Below, in pieces: positions 57,028-64,000 of a stretch of DNA of 64,000 nt. Below the pieces are notes generated by a model. The model made no database searches. It saw nothing but the letters and a program-made list of their open reading frames with translations, and had not been told where the DNA came from. The DNA comes from Ferrovibrio terrae_A (GTDB lineage Bacteria > Pseudomonadota > Alphaproteobacteria > Ferrovibrionales > Ferrovibrionaceae). The stretch is from the NCBI RefSeq assembly GCF_943372915.1, contig NZ_CALSAN010000011.1, positions 1-64,000 on the forward strand, in the 5' to 3' direction. The translations under genes and the position numbers were made by a program. Position 1 is the first letter of the stretch, and the number at the start of each line of letters is the position of its first letter.

Positions 57028-57912
57028 ATGTCCTTGATCCCGTATGACGACCGTGATGGCCAGATCTGGCTCGACGGCAAGCTGATTCCCTTCCGCGATG
57101 CCAAGCTGCATGTGCTGAGCCACGGTCTGCATTACGCCTCCTGCGTTTTTGAGGGCGAGCGCGCCTATGGGGGCGAGGTGTTCCACCTGACCGAACACAG
57201 CCAGCGCCTGATCGACTCGGCCAAGCTGATGGATTTCACGCTGCCCTATTCGGTCGAGGAAATCGATCGCGCCACCCGCGAGACCATTGCCGCCAACAAG
57301 ATGCCGGACTGCTATGTGCGCCCGGTCGCCTGGCGCGGGTCGGAGATGATGGGTGTCGCCGCCCAGCAGAACAAGATTCACGTCGCCATCGCGGTGTGGG
57401 AATGGCCGAGCTATTTCTCGCCGGAAGCCAAGATGAAGGGCCTGCGGCTGCAGATCAGCGACTGGCGTCGCCCGGCACCGAACATGGCGCCGACCAAGGC
57501 AAAGGCGGCCGGCCTGTACATGATCTGCACGCTGTCCAAGCACAAGGCCGAGCGCGACGGTTACCAGGATGCGCTGATGCTCGACTGGCGCGGCCTGGTT
57601 GCCGAGGCCACTGGTGCCAACATCTTCTTTGCCAAGGATGGCAAGCTGCATACGCCGACGCCGGACTGCTTCCTGGATGGCATCACCCGTCGCGCCGTGA
57701 TTGCGATGGCCAAGGGCCGCGGCATCGAGGTGATCGAGCGCGCGATCCAGCCCGAGGAAATGGCCAGCTTCGATGAATGCTTCCTGACCGGCACGGCCGC
57801 AGAAGTGACGCCGGTTTCCGAGATCGGTCCCTACAAGTTCACGCCGGGCAAGATCTGCCAGACACTGCTGGGCGAATTCGACATCGCCACGCGGGCCAGG
57901 AAAGCGGCCTGA
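57028..57912 (+). CDS. ilvE: Branched-chain amino acid aminotransferase
   Basis: 294 residues. Class IV PLP enzyme that transaminates Leu, Ile and Val with 2-oxoglutarate. The PLP Lys is about K159 in PTKAKAAGLYMICTLS; HVLSHGLHYASCVFEGERAY and VAEATGANIFFAKDGKLHTP, PDCFLDGITRRAVI and FLTGTAAEVTPV are family blocks. AAAGGAGG is seven bases before the ATG, so earlier in-frame starts are rejected. Divergent from marR; a shared terminator hairpin lies between it and the convergent PAS gene. Confidence 0.94.
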   Translation: MSLIPYDDRDGQIWLDGKLIPFRDAKLHVLSHGLHYASCVFEGERAYGGEVFHLTEHSQRLIDSAKLMDFTLPYSVEEIDRATRETIAANKMPDCYVRPVAWRGSEMMGVAAQQNKIHVAIAVWEWPSYFSPEAKMKGLRLQISDWRRPAPNMAPTKAKAAGLYMICTLSKHKAERDGYQDALMLDWRGLVAEATGANIFFAKDGKLHTPTPDCFLDGITRRAVIAMAKGRGIEVIERAIQPEEMASFDECFLTGTAAEVTPVSEIGPYKFTPGKICQTLLGEFDIATRARKAA

Positions 57913-57939
57913 GTCGCTTCAGTTTTCAGGCTTTGTAGG

Positions 57940-57967
57940 CGGCCACGCGTTATCGCGTGGCCGTTTG
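57940..57967. terminator. Hairpin terminator between ilvE and the PAS gene
   Basis: CGGCCACGCG (57940-57949) and CGCGTGGCCG (57954-57963) form a 10-bp stem with a 4-base loop, followed by TTTG on the plus side. The minus-strand PAS gene ends inside the stem. Confidence 0.75.
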
Positions 57968-58516
57968 CATGACCGGACAGTAGTAATCGTATTGGAAGCC
58001 GCAGATCTGCTCATCCCGCTGGATCCGTTCGCCGACGAGGCCCCCTAACAGCATGTCGATCGCCGTACCATCACTGGACAGCGGCAACAGCAGGGTCTCA
58101 AAGGCCAGCATACGGCCGCTGGGTGCCACCGTGTATTGACCGGCCGCATAGGCAGGGCCGCGGGTATCAAGCGGAATGCTGAAAAAGCTTTCCACCACCA
58201 CGGCATTGGCCCCGAACAGGTTCTCGTCGACCGGTCGGTTGGTGGTTTCGCGGCCCATCGAGCCGACGATGCCGGTGCCGACCAGGCGGAACTGGAACCG
58301 CGGCGCACCGGCCTGCACGTTGATCAGTGCGACGAAGGGCAGGAATGGCACCATCTCGTCGGGCTGCAGGTCGGCGCGCGCCGGCAGGCGGCCGAGATAG
58401 CTTTCTTTAGCTTCCCAATAGCCCAACAGGTTACGCAGCGATTTGCTGCGAATCCGATCCGGCGTTACCGAAGAGATCACCTCGGTCTGGGGCACATTCG
58501 GATCTGACGACGACAT
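57950..58516 (-). CDS. PAS domain protein, PAS_5-type
   Basis: 188 residues. The body looks like a single PAS-type sensor (PF07310-like): SLRNLLGYWEAKESYLGRLP, MVPFLPFVALINVQ, RFQFRLVGTGIVGSMGRETT and the end FQYDYYCPVMQT. Such single-domain proteins are common in Rhodospirillales and have no known output. The ATG at 58516 gives the family length; a longer in-frame start extends to 58627. It is co-directional with moaE but separated by 168 bases. Confidence 0.82.
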   Translation of the reverse strand: MSSSDPNVPQTEVISSVTPDRIRSKSLRNLLGYWEAKESYLGRLPARADLQPDEMVPFLPFVALINVQAGAPRFQFRLVGTGIVGSMGRETTNRPVDENLFGANAVVVESFFSIPLDTRGPAYAAGQYTVAPSGRMLAFETLLLPLSSDGTAIDMLLGGLVGERIQRDEQICGFQYDYYCPVMQTATR

Positions 58517-58684
58517 GTTGGGACGGTGAACTCGCAAGCAGTGAAAATGGCAACGGTTGCTGTGACTATACGCCCAGGCCACCATTCCGCGAGGCGTTTC
58601 CGGCAGCCTGTCACTAGGACATGCCACACGCGCCAGCCTCAGTAAACCGCTAAGTAAATGATGCCTAGGTAGTACGACTGTATG

Positions 58685-59137
58685 TCAGCGGCGCCAGCGG
58701 GCGGCAGCCTCGTCATCGCTGGCCTTGGCCTCGACCCAGCGCCGGTCTGCACCATTCTCTTCCAGTTTCCAGAACGGCGCCTTGGTTTTCAGCCAATCGA
58801 CCAGGAAGGCACTGGCATCATAGGCGGCCTGACGGTGCGCAGAGGTTGTGATGACCAGGACTATCCGATCCCCCGGCGCGAGTTCACCGAACCGATGGAT
58901 CACCAGGCAGCCATCCAGCGACCAGCGCTGCTGCGCCTCGGCCACCAGCGCCTCGAGTTGCCGTTGCGTCATGCCCGGATAGTGCTCCAGGGTCATGCGC
59001 TGCACGCCCGCGGCATCGGCGAAGTCACGCACCAGGCCGGTAAAGGTGACGACAGCACCGATCCGGGTATTGCCGGCGGTCAGCCGTTCCAGTTCGGCGG
59101 CTGTGTCGAAATCCTCGCGCTGTACGCGCACGGTCAT
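58685..59137 (-). CDS. moaE: Molybdopterin synthase catalytic subunit MoaE
   Basis: 150 residues. With MoaD it converts precursor Z to molybdopterin. Conserved residues include HRFGELAPGD and the Lys pair in WLKTKAPFWKLEE (needed for sulfur transfer). It is 15 bases after moaD on the same strand. Presence implies a molybdo-enzyme elsewhere. Confidence 0.95.
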   Translation of the reverse strand: MTVRVQREDFDTAAELERLTAGNTRIGAVVTFTGLVRDFADAAGVQRMTLEHYPGMTQRQLEALVAEAQQRWSLDGCLVIHRFGELAPGDRIVLVITTSAHRQAAYDASAFLVDWLKTKAPFWKLEENGADRRWVEAKASDDEAAARWRR

Positions 59138-59152
59138 GGCTCGATCCCCTGT

Positions 59153-59404
59153 TCAGCCGCCGGTGACTGGCGGGAAGAAGGCGATTTCATCGTCGGCGGC
59201 CACAGCCTGATCGGGCTGGGCATAATCCTGGTTCACTGCGACCCGCACCAGGGCCGGGTTGGCAAGGGCAGCATCATGCTGGGCGCTGCGGCCGCGCAAC
59301 CAGGTCACCAGCTCGGCGACGGTGCGCACCTCGGCCGGCGGGGTGACGGTTTCCTCGGGAACGCCGACGCGCTCACGCAGCAGGGCGAAATACAGCACCC
59401 GCAT
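59153..59404 (-). CDS. moaD: Molybdopterin synthase sulfur carrier subunit MoaD
   Basis: 83 residues with a ubiquitin-like beta-grasp fold. The C-terminal GG (ends FFPPVTGG) is activated to a thiocarboxylate by MoeB. The start MRVLYFALLRERVGVPEE is family-typical. The ATG overlaps the pgsA stop region by one base. Confidence 0.93.
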   Translation of the reverse strand: MRVLYFALLRERVGVPEETVTPPAEVRTVAELVTWLRGRSAQHDAALANPALVRVAVNQDYAQPDQAVAADDEIAFFPPVTGG

Positions 59405-59988
59405 CAGTCAGCCCCTTTGGCTGGCGCACGATCATCGGCCGCCATATGGCGCAGGCCGGTCTGCAGATAGTCCCAGCCGGTATAGAGGGTCAGCACGGCC
59501 GCGATCCACAGACCGATCTCACCCAGCAGGCGGATCGGCAGCATCGACGGGCCATAGTCGCCAACAATGAGAATGCCCAGTGCGATCAGCTGAACCGTGG
59601 TTTTCCATTTCGCCAGCCGCGATACCGGCACCTTCACGCGCAGTTCGGCGAGGAATTCGCGCAGGCCGGTGACAGTGATCTCACGGCACATGATGACCAC
59701 GGCGGCGACGCAGGTGATCCGGTCAATGCGATCGAAGGCGATCAGCATCATGATGACGGCGGCGACCAGCAGTTTATCAGCGACCGGATCGAGGAAGCGG
59801 CCAAGGTCGGACATCTGGCCCAGCTTGCGCGCCAGGTAGCCATCGAACCAGTCGGTGATTCCGGCGGCGACGAACAGGCCCAGCGGCACCCAGGCACTCC
59901 AGGCGCCGGGCAGGAAAAAGGCGGCGCAAATGGCCGGAATCGCCAGGATGCGCGAAACGGTCAGGATATTGGGCAGGCTGTTCCACAT
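59404..59988 (-). CDS. pgsA: CDP-diacylglycerol-glycerol-3-phosphate 3-phosphatidyltransferase
   Basis: 194 residues, four to six membrane helices. It makes phosphatidylglycerol-phosphate, the precursor of PG. The CDP-alcohol phosphotransferase motif D-G-x2-A-R-x8-G-x3-D-x3-D is exact: FDGYLARKLGQMSDLGRFLD (the first D of DG, final D in LDPVAD). It is 53 bases after uvrC on the same strand, the usual alphaproteobacterial uvrC-pgsA-moaD-moaE order. Confidence 0.96.
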   Translation of the reverse strand: MWNSLPNILTVSRILAIPAICAAFFLPGAWSAWVPLGLFVAAGITDWFDGYLARKLGQMSDLGRFLDPVADKLLVAAVIMMLIAFDRIDRITCVAAVVIMCREITVTGLREFLAELRVKVPVSRLAKWKTTVQLIALGILIVGDYGPSMLPIRLLGEIGLWIAAVLTLYTGWDYLQTGLRHMAADDRAPAKGAD

Positions 59989-60041
59989 GACGGATGAATT
60001 ATCGCATGGGGGGCAGAACAGGGCCAGAGCCGGACCTGTAT

Positions 60042-61949
60042 TCAGCCGCCATGAAAGTGATCGTAGACTCGTTTGGCAACAGTTTTGCTGACGCCGGGCA
60101 CCGCCTCAAGGTCGCTCAGGCCGGCACGCGAAACCGCCTTGGCCGAGCCGAAATGCAGCAGCAGGGCTTTCTTGCGGGCCGCGCCGATGCCACTGATTTC
60201 GTCCAGCGGCGAGCGAATCTGGTCCTTGGCCCGCTTGGTGCGGTGCGTGCCGATGGCGAAACGGTGCGCTTCGTCGCGCAGCCGCTGCAGGAAAAACAGC
60301 ACCGGATGGCGCGGCTCCAGCATGAAGGGCTCGCGCCCGGGCAGGAAAAACTGCTCGCGGCCGGCATTGCGGTCCGGTCCCTTGGCGATGCCGACCACCG
60401 GCACATCCTCGACGCCGAGTTCCTGCATCACCTGCATCACGGCACTGAGCTGGCCCTTGCCACCATCGATCAGCAGCAGGTCCGGCCAGTCGGCCGCATT
60501 CTCGTCCTCGGCATCCTCTTTCAGCAGGCGCTGGAAGCGGCGGGTCAGGACCTCGCGCATCATCCCGTAATCGTCGCCCGGCTCGATCGTCACGTCCTTG
60601 ATATTGAACTTGCGATAGGCGTTCTTGCGCAGGCCTTCCGGGCCGGCCACGATCATGCCGCCAACCGCATGGCGGCCCATGATATGGCTGTTGTCATAGA
60701 CCTCGATACGCTGTGGCGGGGCGTCGAGGCCGAACAGTTCGGCGACACCCTGCAACAGCTGATGTTGCGAGGCGGCCTCGGCCAGTCGGCGGCGCAGGGC
60801 ATCGCGGGCATTGTTGGCGGCATACTCGACCAGGTCGCGCTTGGTGCCGCGCTGCGGCACATGCAGTTCCACCTTGTGGCCGCTGTGGTTGCCGAGCGCT
60901 TCCTCGATCAGGCCGGCATTCTCCACCGGATCACTCAGCAGGATCAGGCGCGGTGCCTCGCGCTGGGCGTAGAACTGGCCGATGAAGGCGTCCAGCACCT
61001 CGCTGATCTCGACATCGCGGGTATGGGCCGGGAAGTAGGAGCGGTTACCGAAATTCTGTCCGGCCCGGAAGAAGAAAATCTGCACGCAGACCAGTCCGCC
61101 CTCGGCATGCACCGCAATCACATCGGCATTCTCGATGTCGCTGAGATTGATATCCTGCTTCTGGGTGATATGCGCCAGGGCGCGGATGCGGTCGCGCAGT
61201 TCGGCGGCTGTTTCATACTCCCGCTGTTCGGCAGCCTGCTGCATGCGGCCCTGCCAGATATCCAGCACCTGACGGTTGCGGCCCGACAGGAAGTCGCAGG
61301 CCTCGTCCACCACCTTGAGGTAATCTTCATGCTTGATGCGATCGACGCAGGGCGCTGTACAGCGCTTGATCTGATACTGCAGGCAGGGGCGGGTGCGGGC
61401 GGCGAATTCACTGTCGCTGCAGCTGCGCAGCGGGAAGGCCCGTGACATCGCATTCAGCGTGACATGCACCGATCCGGTCGAGGCAAACGGCCCGAAATAG
61501 TCGCCAGGGATGTCACGGGCGCCACGGTGCTTGGTAATGGCCGGGTAGGGGTGGTCGCGCGCCACCAGGATGTAGGGGAAGGATTTGTCATCCTTCAGCA
61601 GCACGTTGAAGGGGGGCTGAACCTGCTTGACCAGGTTGGCTTCCAGCAGCAGCGCCTCGGCTTCGGTATGGGTGGTGGTGACCTCAACCGCCGCTACCTG
61701 GCGTACCATGCGCTGGATGCGGATCGAGAGGAGCTGAAATTTGGTGTAGGAGGTGACGCGCTTGCGCAGAGAGCGCGCCTTGCCGATGTAGAGCACATCA
61801 CCTTTGGCATCCATCATACGATAGACGCCCGGCCCAAGCGGCAAGGTCGGCAGGTGACGCTGAATCACTGCAGCCCCGATCTCCCCGGGCTGGGGCGGAG
61901 CCTCAAGCAGCGGTTCACCGGCAGGATCGTCACTCATACGCAGCACCAT
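60042..61949 (-). CDS. uvrC: Excinuclease ABC subunit C
   Basis: 635 residues. It makes the 3' and 5' incisions in nucleotide excision repair. The GIY-YIG domain (PGVYRMMDAKGDVLYIGKAR) is at the N-terminus, the four Cys proposed to hold a 4Fe-4S cluster are in RSCSDSEFAARTRPC and KRCTAPC, the UVR domain lies near EYETAAELRDRIRALA, and the helix-hairpin-helix is at the end (AVSRAGLSDLEAVPGVSKTV). A second in-frame ATG at 61937 is possible. A 324-base gap with two DnaA-type boxes precedes it. Confidence 0.96.
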   Translation of the reverse strand: MVLRMSDDPAGEPLLEAPPQPGEIGAAVIQRHLPTLPLGPGVYRMMDAKGDVLYIGKARSLRKRVTSYTKFQLLSIRIQRMVRQVAAVEVTTTHTEAEALLLEANLVKQVQPPFNVLLKDDKSFPYILVARDHPYPAITKHRGARDIPGDYFGPFASTGSVHVTLNAMSRAFPLRSCSDSEFAARTRPCLQYQIKRCTAPCVDRIKHEDYLKVVDEACDFLSGRNRQVLDIWQGRMQQAAEQREYETAAELRDRIRALAHITQKQDINLSDIENADVIAVHAEGGLVCVQIFFFRAGQNFGNRSYFPAHTRDVEISEVLDAFIGQFYAQREAPRLILLSDPVENAGLIEEALGNHSGHKVELHVPQRGTKRDLVEYAANNARDALRRRLAEAASQHQLLQGVAELFGLDAPPQRIEVYDNSHIMGRHAVGGMIVAGPEGLRKNAYRKFNIKDVTIEPGDDYGMMREVLTRRFQRLLKEDAEDENAADWPDLLLIDGGKGQLSAVMQVMQELGVEDVPVVGIAKGPDRNAGREQFFLPGREPFMLEPRHPVLFFLQRLRDEAHRFAIGTHRTKRAKDQIRSPLDEISGIGAARKKALLLHFGSAKAVSRAGLSDLEAVPGVSKTVAKRVYDHFHGG

Positions 61950-62273
61950 ACCGATAAAAACCTAATGATTACACGGCGTTGACAAAAGCGTCCCAAGGCT
62001 GTGGATAACTGTGTGGGGAAACAATGGTGCGCATGCAGTGTTGTGTCGCCTCGAAAACCAATACCCGCACACGTAGTGCGAGGCTTAAGATTTAAACTAT
62101 TGTAACTAAATGGGAAATTGGCCTTATCCACAGCATATAGGCATTGAATCGGCAATTTTTCTAGCACTACGACTCGGGAGCCCGGCCTGTGCACAACCTT
62201 GGCGGCAACAGGAAACGTCTCGCAGAGTCAAGGTCTAATCACCGGACGGTAACGAAGAGCGGTTTCCAGCTGA
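61950..62273. other. 324-base gap between folB and uvrC with two DnaA-type boxes
   Basis: AT-richer than the flanks. TGTGGATAA (62000-62008, the minus-strand form of TTATCCACA) and TTATCCACA (62124-62132) are both exact DnaA-box matches, 124 bases apart and inverted. A nested hairpin GCCTCG...GCAC-acgta-GTGC...CGAGGC occupies about 62048-62084. A plus-strand -35-like TTGACA (61979-61984) is followed after 17 bases by TGGATA. No gene is visible. Confidence 0.5.
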
Positions 62274-62702
62274 TTAGCTGCGCTGGCGCTCGATCTCGAC
62301 GCCGACTCCGGCCGCCTCGGCGATCGCCTCAGGCTTTTCCACCCGTACCCGTGCCCGCAATACCCGCGGATCGGCCAGGCAGAGGCGGGCCAGCCGTTCG
62401 GCCAGGGTCTCGACGAGGTCGACATGGCCCTCGGCCAGCAGGGCCTTGGACCGGTTCACCAGATTCTCGTAGCACACCACTTCGGCATAGCTGCGCGGCG
62501 GCTCGCCAGGGGTCTCGGCCACCCAGAGGTCGAGATTGATCAGGATTTTCTGCGGTTTGACCCGTTCCTCCGGGTAGATGCCGATCAGGGCATCCAGCAG
62601 CAGGTCGCGCACGAAGACGCGGCGGACCGGCTGGGTCGCCTCGGCGATCACCGGGACCGGGATTTCAGCCCAGGCGGCGCGGGCACGATCATGGATCGTC
62701 AT
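62274..62702 (-). CDS. folB: Dihydroneopterin aldolase
   Basis: 142 residues. It cleaves dihydroneopterin to 6-hydroxymethyl-dihydropterin in folate synthesis. FolB fold motifs: VFVRDLLLDALIGIYPEERV, INLDLWVAETPGEPP, YENLVNRSKALLAEGHVDLV and VRVEKPEAIAEAAGVGVEIE. The ATG at 62702 gives the family size; an in-frame extension upstream to 62777 would overlap the SDR gene. Downstream of an SDR resembling pteridine reductase, which fits folate metabolism. Confidence 0.9.
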   Translation of the reverse strand: MTIHDRARAAWAEIPVPVIAEATQPVRRVFVRDLLLDALIGIYPEERVKPQKILINLDLWVAETPGEPPRSYAEVVCYENLVNRSKALLAEGHVDLVETLAERLARLCLADPRVLRARVRVEKPEAIAEAAGVGVEIERQRS

Positions 62703-62703
62703 G

Positions 62704-63492
62704 TCAGTCCTCCAGCGCGATCTGGGCCGCGGTGAGGGGGCCGCCGCCCTGCTGCCAGGGCAGATGCTGGCCGCCATCCAGGGCGATCATCTGGCCCGTC
62801 ACGGCCGGGGCGTCAAGCAGGAATCCGATGGCTGCGGCAATCTCGCCCGGCTCGGCGCCGCGCCTGAGCGGTGTGCTTTCCCATTGCTTGCGGAACTGTG
62901 CTTCCGTCTGGTGCGGGCTGGGCAGGACCGGGCCGGGACCGATGGCATTGACCCGGATGCGGGGCGCCAGGGCCATGGCAAGCGTCTGGGTCAGGGTCCA
63001 CAGACCGGCCTTGGACACCGTGTAGGAGGCGAAATGCGGTGTCAGGCGCCAGACCCGCATGTCGACCAGGTTGACGATGTTGCCCGCCACCCCATCCGGC
63101 AACTGGGCGGCAAAGGCCTGCGACAGGAAGAATGGCGCCTTCAGGTTGGCATCCAGATGCCGGTCCCAGCTTTGCTCGGTGGCGGTTTCGACATGGTCAT
63201 AGTCGAACAGCGAAGCGTTGTTGACCAGCAGCGACAGCGGACCGAGCGCGGCGCTGGCCTGCCCGATCAGGCGACTGACAGCAGCATGGTCGGAAAGATC
63301 GGCCTGCAGGACGGCGGCGCGATGGCCACCCTGGCCGATCTCGCGCACGACGGCATCGGCTTCATCGCGCGAGCGGTTGCAATGAACGGCGACATGATAA
63401 CCGCGGCCGGCCAGATGCAGGGCAATGGCGCGGCCGATGCGGCGGCCGGCACCGGTGACCAGGGCGGTGGGAGCGTTTGCTGAGACCGTCAT
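62704..63492 (-). CDS. Short-chain dehydrogenase, pteridine-reductase-like
   Basis: 262 residues. The NADP-binding motif is TGAGRRIG, the R-in-motif form seen in pteridine reductases (PTR1/FolM), rather than the usual TGxxxGxG. The catalytic region is NIVNLVDMRVW and YTVSKAGLWTLT (Tyr and Lys of YxxxK; the Ser of the triad is not obvious, a PTR trait as well). The position between uvrB and folB suggests a role in dihydrofolate or dihydropterin reduction. Its start overlaps the uvrB stop. Confidence 0.86.
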   Translation of the reverse strand: MTVSANAPTALVTGAGRRIGRAIALHLAGRGYHVAVHCNRSRDEADAVVREIGQGGHRAAVLQADLSDHAAVSRLIGQASAALGPLSLLVNNASLFDYDHVETATEQSWDRHLDANLKAPFFLSQAFAAQLPDGVAGNIVNLVDMRVWRLTPHFASYTVSKAGLWTLTQTLAMALAPRIRVNAIGPGPVLPSPHQTEAQFRKQWESTPLRRGAEPGEIAAAIGFLLDAPAVTGQMIALDGGQHLPWQQGGGPLTAAQIALED

Positions 63493-64000
63493 CAGCGCTT
63501 ACTTCCGCGATAGGCGCGGCGCGAGCCAGCGCGACCGCCGGTGGAGCGGCCAGATGGACGTGGCGCGCCGGCAGCCGCTTCGGAAAAGCCGGCCGGCTTG
63601 CGGTTCTGGATGCCGATTTCCAGCTCGTTCATTTCCAGTCGTTTGATTTCGTCGCGCAGGCGGGCGGCTTCCTCGAATTCGAGATTGCCGGCGGCATCGT
63701 GCATGCGCTTTTCCAGGTCGGCCAGATGGGCCTTCAGGTTGTTGCCGACCAGGTGGCCGCCGGCGGCGTCGCCGGCATCGACGGTGAAATGATCCTGTTC
63801 ATAAACCGACTGCAGGATGTCGCCGATCTGCTTGCGCACGCTTTCCGGCGTGATGCCATGCTCTTCGTTATAGGCCTGCTGCTTGCTGCGGCGGCGCTCG
63901 GTCTCGGCCAGTGCACGCTGCATGCTGTTGGTCATCTTGTCGGCATAGAGGATGGCGCGACCTTCGACATTGCGCGCGGCGCGGCCGATGGTCTGGATCA
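63492..64000 (-). CDS. uvrB: Excinuclease ABC subunit B, C-terminal fragment
   Basis: The gene runs in from the right edge (169 codons visible). The last helicase motif is seen as IQTIGRAARNVEGRAILYAD followed by TNSMQRALAETERRR. The UVR domain, which docks UvrC, is EKRMHDAAGNLEFEEAARLR; a ~50-residue Lys/Arg/Ser/Gly tail ends the protein. UvrC is in the same run, which is unusual in being close but not adjacent (folB and an SDR are in between). Confidence 0.95.
   Translation of the reverse strand, partial: IQTIGRAARNVEGRAILYADKMTNSMQRALAETERRRSKQQAYNEEHGITPESVRKQIGDILQSVYEQDHFTVDAGDAAGGHLVGNNLKAHLADLEKRMHDAAGNLEFEEAARLRDEIKRLEMNELEIGIQNRKPAGFSEAAAGAPRPSGRSTGGRAGSRRAYRGSKR

Noticed and set aside
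59994..61445. A 483-residue plus-strand frame over uvrC
   Set aside because: Antisense to a complete UvrC with GIY-YIG, UVR and HhH regions.
61950..62273. Origin of replication
   Set aside because: Only two DnaA boxes and no gene typical of an alphaproteobacterial origin (hemE, parAB, gidA) next to it; kept as a finding about regulation only.
1..64000. CRISPR arrays, tRNA/rRNA genes, insertion sequences, prophage
   Set aside because: No regularly spaced direct repeats, cloverleaf-like segments, transposase or integrase motifs were seen by reading; a tRNAscan or IS search would settle it.

Overview
The window is 64 kb of gene-dense, high-GC (roughly 60-65%) bacterial chromosome. The content points to an alphaproteobacterium of the Rhodospirillales type: kdsD-lptC-lptA-lptB-rpoN followed by hpf and ptsN, DUF1150 next to a class-A small heat shock protein, DUF1285-nudL-DUF6111-cca, a three-gene petABC cytochrome bc1 operon, lgt-midA-pgeF, uvrC-pgsA-moaD-moaE, and a phasin. 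The genus cannot be fixed from the sequence alone. I see no rRNA, tRNA, CRISPR array, prophage, integrase or insertion sequence.

Layout. 1-6860 (+): the tail of an RNase D-like gene, then Kdo/LPS-transport genes, sigma-54, a beta carbonic anhydrase and the Ntr-PTS/hibernation pair. 6898-7635 (-): DUF1150 and Hsp20. 7767-21022, mixed strands: 3-hydroxyacyl-CoA dehydrogenase, a DUF5939-type nucleotide cyclase, a lipoprotein, an orphan histidine kinase, a cysteine-less flavoprotein disulfide reductase homologue, a large MscS channel, the wrbA-pirin pair with a divergent LysR regulator, a GNAT enzyme and an unassigned conserved protein. 21019-27819 (-): a four-gene MoxR/DUF58/DUF4159/vWA-like membrane operon. 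27858-30649 (+): DUF1285, nudL, DUF6111, cca. 30824-32557 (-): a 38-residue Lys/Ala histone H1-like gene, hemF, trmL. 32758-37930 (+): petABC, a strong terminator, mtnP with a histone-like tail, apt and a VOC protein. 37938-48318 (-): a long co-directional run from lysS to a dienelactone hydrolase, including lgt, midA, pgeF, prs, rplY, pth, ychF and twin MaoC proteins. 48535-54311 (+, with one - strand glycosyltransferase): ubiK, ybjN, proC, TetR, phasin, csaA, DUF2914. 54315-56847 (-): EnvZ/OmpR-type pair and a MarR regulator. 57028-57912 (+): ilvE-type aminotransferase. 57950-64000 (-): PAS protein, moaE, moaD, pgsA, uvrC, folB, a pteridine-reductase-like SDR and the 3' end of uvrB.

Most of the window is housekeeping and envelope biology. 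Themes that link genes are LPS export (kdsD, lptCAB), envelope and stress sensing (kinases, cyclase, MscS, MoxR operon), redox (wrbA/pirin, bc1, the flavoprotein), purine salvage (mtnP, apt, prs), folate/molybdopterin (folB, SDR, moaDE) and DNA repair (uvrB, uvrC). The least ordinary items are the cysteine-less flavoprotein, the short hibernation factor, the histone-H1-like Lys/Ala segments (a free 38-residue protein and the tail of MtnP), the perfect 22-bp palindrome abutting the LysR start, a 22-residue hydrophobic ORF coupled to a lipoprotein gene, and several candidate promoters and operators. I did not find clear evidence of a wholly new multi-gene system. The MoxR/DUF4159 operon and the unassigned 127-residue protein are the best places where function is unknown.
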